43,270 nt of DNA from a bacterium (GTDB lineage: Bacteria; Bacillota_I; Bacilli_A; Izemoplasmatales; UBA1188). The notes beneath the pieces are model-generated. The model was not told where the DNA came from. It saw only the letters and a list, made by a program, of their open reading frames with translations, and searched no databases. The stretch is taken from contig JAGCYY010000017.1 of assembly GCA_017960565.1 (NCBI GenBank), forward strand, positions 1-43,270. Direction: 5' to 3'. The position numbers and the translations under genes were made by a program. Shown piece by piece: positions 42,801 to 43,270 of this stretch (position 1 is its first letter; the number at the start of each line of letters is the position of its first letter).

Positions 42801-43121
42801 ATCTCTAAAGAAAAATCTGGTGGTGAAACACAAATTCCATTCTATGTCGCTATTCTCGCAAGCTTTGTAAGATTATTTGATAAAGCTGAAAAGAATGGGC
42901 TCGATGATTCAATCGGCTTAATTATGTTCGATGAAGTATTTGATAAGATGGATACACAAAGAACCGATGCAATGATGGAATTCATCAGTCACTTGAATGT
43001 TCAAATCATCTTTGCATGTCCACCACAAAAGATGGAATCTCTATCAAAACATACAGATACAACAGTAGCTGTATATAGAGACAACAAACAAGCTGCAACA
43101 TTCATTGCTGCATCTAAATAA
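39891..43121 (+). CDS. jetC: Wadjet-like JetC (MukB/SMC-like ATPase)
   Basis: A 1076-residue SMC-like ATPase. Walker A is GQNASGKST (30-38) after 'IRLINWHYF'. Two long coiled-coil arms (about 225-440 and 625-890) flank a globular hinge-like part (about 460-605). The ABC signature is SGGE (976-979) in 'EKSGGETQIPFYVAIL', and Walker B is 'LIMFDEVFDKMD' with D1014 E1015, all intact. The pattern 'N.W..F......LTG.N.SGKST.LDA' is that of MukB/JetC rather than SMC proper. It would extrude DNA loops and hand plasmid DNA to the JetD nuclease. The stop at 43119-43121 is followed by a terminator, with no JetD in the remaining 149 nt. Confidence 0.88.
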   Translation: MKTLTKIRLINWHYFENETIDIKNNTLLTGQNASGKSTILDAVSFVLTAGDQNFNLAANEKGKRDLRGYVKCKLGSLDQEYLRDYDLSGHICLEFYSQKQEKFFCLGTIIDVIGNIQAPKVTFYILDGPMKDEYFISEDYIVRSSADFKKAHYTDYIFQTRKEAKTAFRSKMGGVSEKYFSLLPKALAFKPITDVKDYIYNHLLEQREIDVKNIQDSIRSYKEFEAILKTTKNKIADLEKITNNYYTIKEIKENQDFYDYLLKDLKRSDNKLKIEQKSKSVSKIEKDIIEIEDNIKSIDDNIERKDDRSKQMYASLSQNKDFRANELFDRDIKKCESDLRYSNEKRREYERRVIELLETIKPIQTVDKKLFQDLNKLSFSCKTLEDVKKETEKLDDLVTIVDEKHNDLVRRETDVTIRKNDLFTKIQDVYKSLSILSKNSIPYSEEIIELRRQMEEHLRKVYGENISVHILSEIIEVKDASWQDTVENFLGNQRFTLIVEPKYYDDCLDCYNQFKSRRIYGINLLNTKKIQEFRTYQPNSLASIIETENKDARCYINYLIGNLIMVSDVHELDKHSQSITKSGMLYRGFTTRYLNPNTEKPFIGKNAQEQQRLKYTKLGEELKSQFQKLSNEATTIDEFKKLLQSLNLPYLKELLKSVKQAIELEINLADLKEKKEHISLASVNELRREYENILDGIRVLNQRKGTKQIDLGVKRQAIEQINNEILALFNENQELDKALKDTELVHVDYKNRTEELFNKEREEGKSTKEIEAYYTKEITDQISSLKSLESGLIMTQVNYISKYNRPFGTGFDRIQEYLDEQDKLIKSELVKYEAKVRESREEAEKLFKEDFLSKLRSYIMEAQDEISKINETLDKISFGRDKYQFVFPKSKEFSAIYDMIVNDMQSYYGGTIFDEEFERKYNQELDELFSNLSQDEGNSQGNLNKYTDYRTYMDYDIKVISGGDVFYFSNISKEKSGGETQIPFYVAILASFVRLFDKAEKNGLDDSIGLIMFDEVFDKMDTQRTDAMMEFISHLNVQIIFACPPQKMESLSKHTDTTVAVYRDNKQAATFIAASK

Positions 43122-43127
43122 GACAAT

Positions 43128-43173
43128 AAAAAGGGGCTGTTAAGAAACTAACAATTTCTTAATTACCCTTTTT
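43128..43173 (+). terminator. Two-part terminator hairpin after jetC
   Basis: AAAAAGGG (43128-43135) pairs with CCCTTTTT (43166-43173). Inside, TTAAGAAA (43140-43147) pairs with TTTCTTAA (43155-43162). Both are perfect 8-bp stems and together they resemble a strong terminator. Confidence 0.7.
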
Positions 43174-43267
43174 CTATATATTTTGTGAAATAACAACTAC
43201 GTTGTTAAGAAACTAATCAAAAATTACCTAATTTAGGCATTTTTTAATTAACTTTTTTTCTTAACAA
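43138..43267. repeat. Direct and inverted repeats at the window edge
   Basis: TGTTAAGAAACTAA occurs at 43138-43151 and again at 43203-43216. TTGTTAAGAAA (43202-43212) has a perfect inverted copy, TTTCTTAACAA, at 43257-43267. A further dyad, AACAAC-TAC-GTTGTT, overlaps 43192-43206. The set looks like the edge of a mobile or repeated element, cut by the window end. Confidence 0.6.
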
Positions 43268-43270
43268 TTA

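Overview
The window is AT-rich, low-GC Gram-positive DNA. Genes are tightly packed, start with AGGAGG-type ribosome binding sites, and use TTGACA/TATAAT-type promoters and intrinsic terminators. TGA is used as a real stop (for example at the ends of the potA-, potC- and dxs-like genes, inside ATGA overlaps), so the organism uses the standard bacterial code and is not a Mycoplasma/Spiroplasma-type code-4 organism. Gene content (FakA, HrcA/CIRCE, NfeD-SPFH, HD-GYP, Thr-linker lipoproteins, a BspA-type repeat, MEP-pathway genes) suggests an uncultured gut-type member of the Bacilli near the Erysipelotrichia/Acholeplasmatales/RF39 groups. That placement is inference.

Layout: 1-98, the 5' end of an IS30-like transposase cut by the window edge. 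250-5640, secreted proteins and lipoproteins flanking a NifU-like/GGGtGRT two-gene operon. 5765-6274, a nitroreductase. 6607-8322, FakA. 8461-9795, a membrane HD-GYP protein. 9907-12177, a J-domain/LRR fusion, then NfeD and an SPFH protein. 12408-13121, a membrane-attached XRE regulator. 13204-14343, MnmA. 14402-17394, a four-gene operon of a secreted beta-rich protein, a membrane-anchored protein, a small ABC ATPase and its permease. 17521-19830, pyruvate kinase and a lipid kinase. 20150-24327, a spermidine/putrescine-type ABC operon behind an array of dyad operators. 24360-28706, nusB-xseA-xseB-dxs-tlyA. 28758-29826 (minus strand), a tiny membrane protein and IspH. 29892-32599, a DEAD-box helicase, TrmL and a pseudouridine synthase. 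About 32690-32757, a candidate small RNA with its own promoter and terminator. 32908-37710, the CIRCE-controlled hrcA-grpE-dnaK-dnaJ chaperone cluster. 37796-43121, a Wadjet-like jetA-jetB-jetC operon, followed by a terminator and a repeat-rich edge.

Most promising for novelty: (i) a JetABC (MukFEB-like) operon that ends in a terminator with no JetD nuclease directly behind it; (ii) the 14402-17394 operon, whose first product looks like a small secreted beta-hairpin protein that could be aerolysin-like and is coupled to an ABC transporter; (iii) a Dxs homologue that keeps its thiamine-binding and catalytic motifs but lacks both substrate-phosphate arginines; (iv) a J-domain/transmembrane/LRR fusion; (v) three TGTTTA-N6/7-TAAACA dyads in the leader of the polyamine operon; (vi) the candidate small RNA before hrcA; (vii) an apparently leaderless XRE gene; (viii) an AAT microsatellite between the -35 and -10 of a lipoprotein gene.
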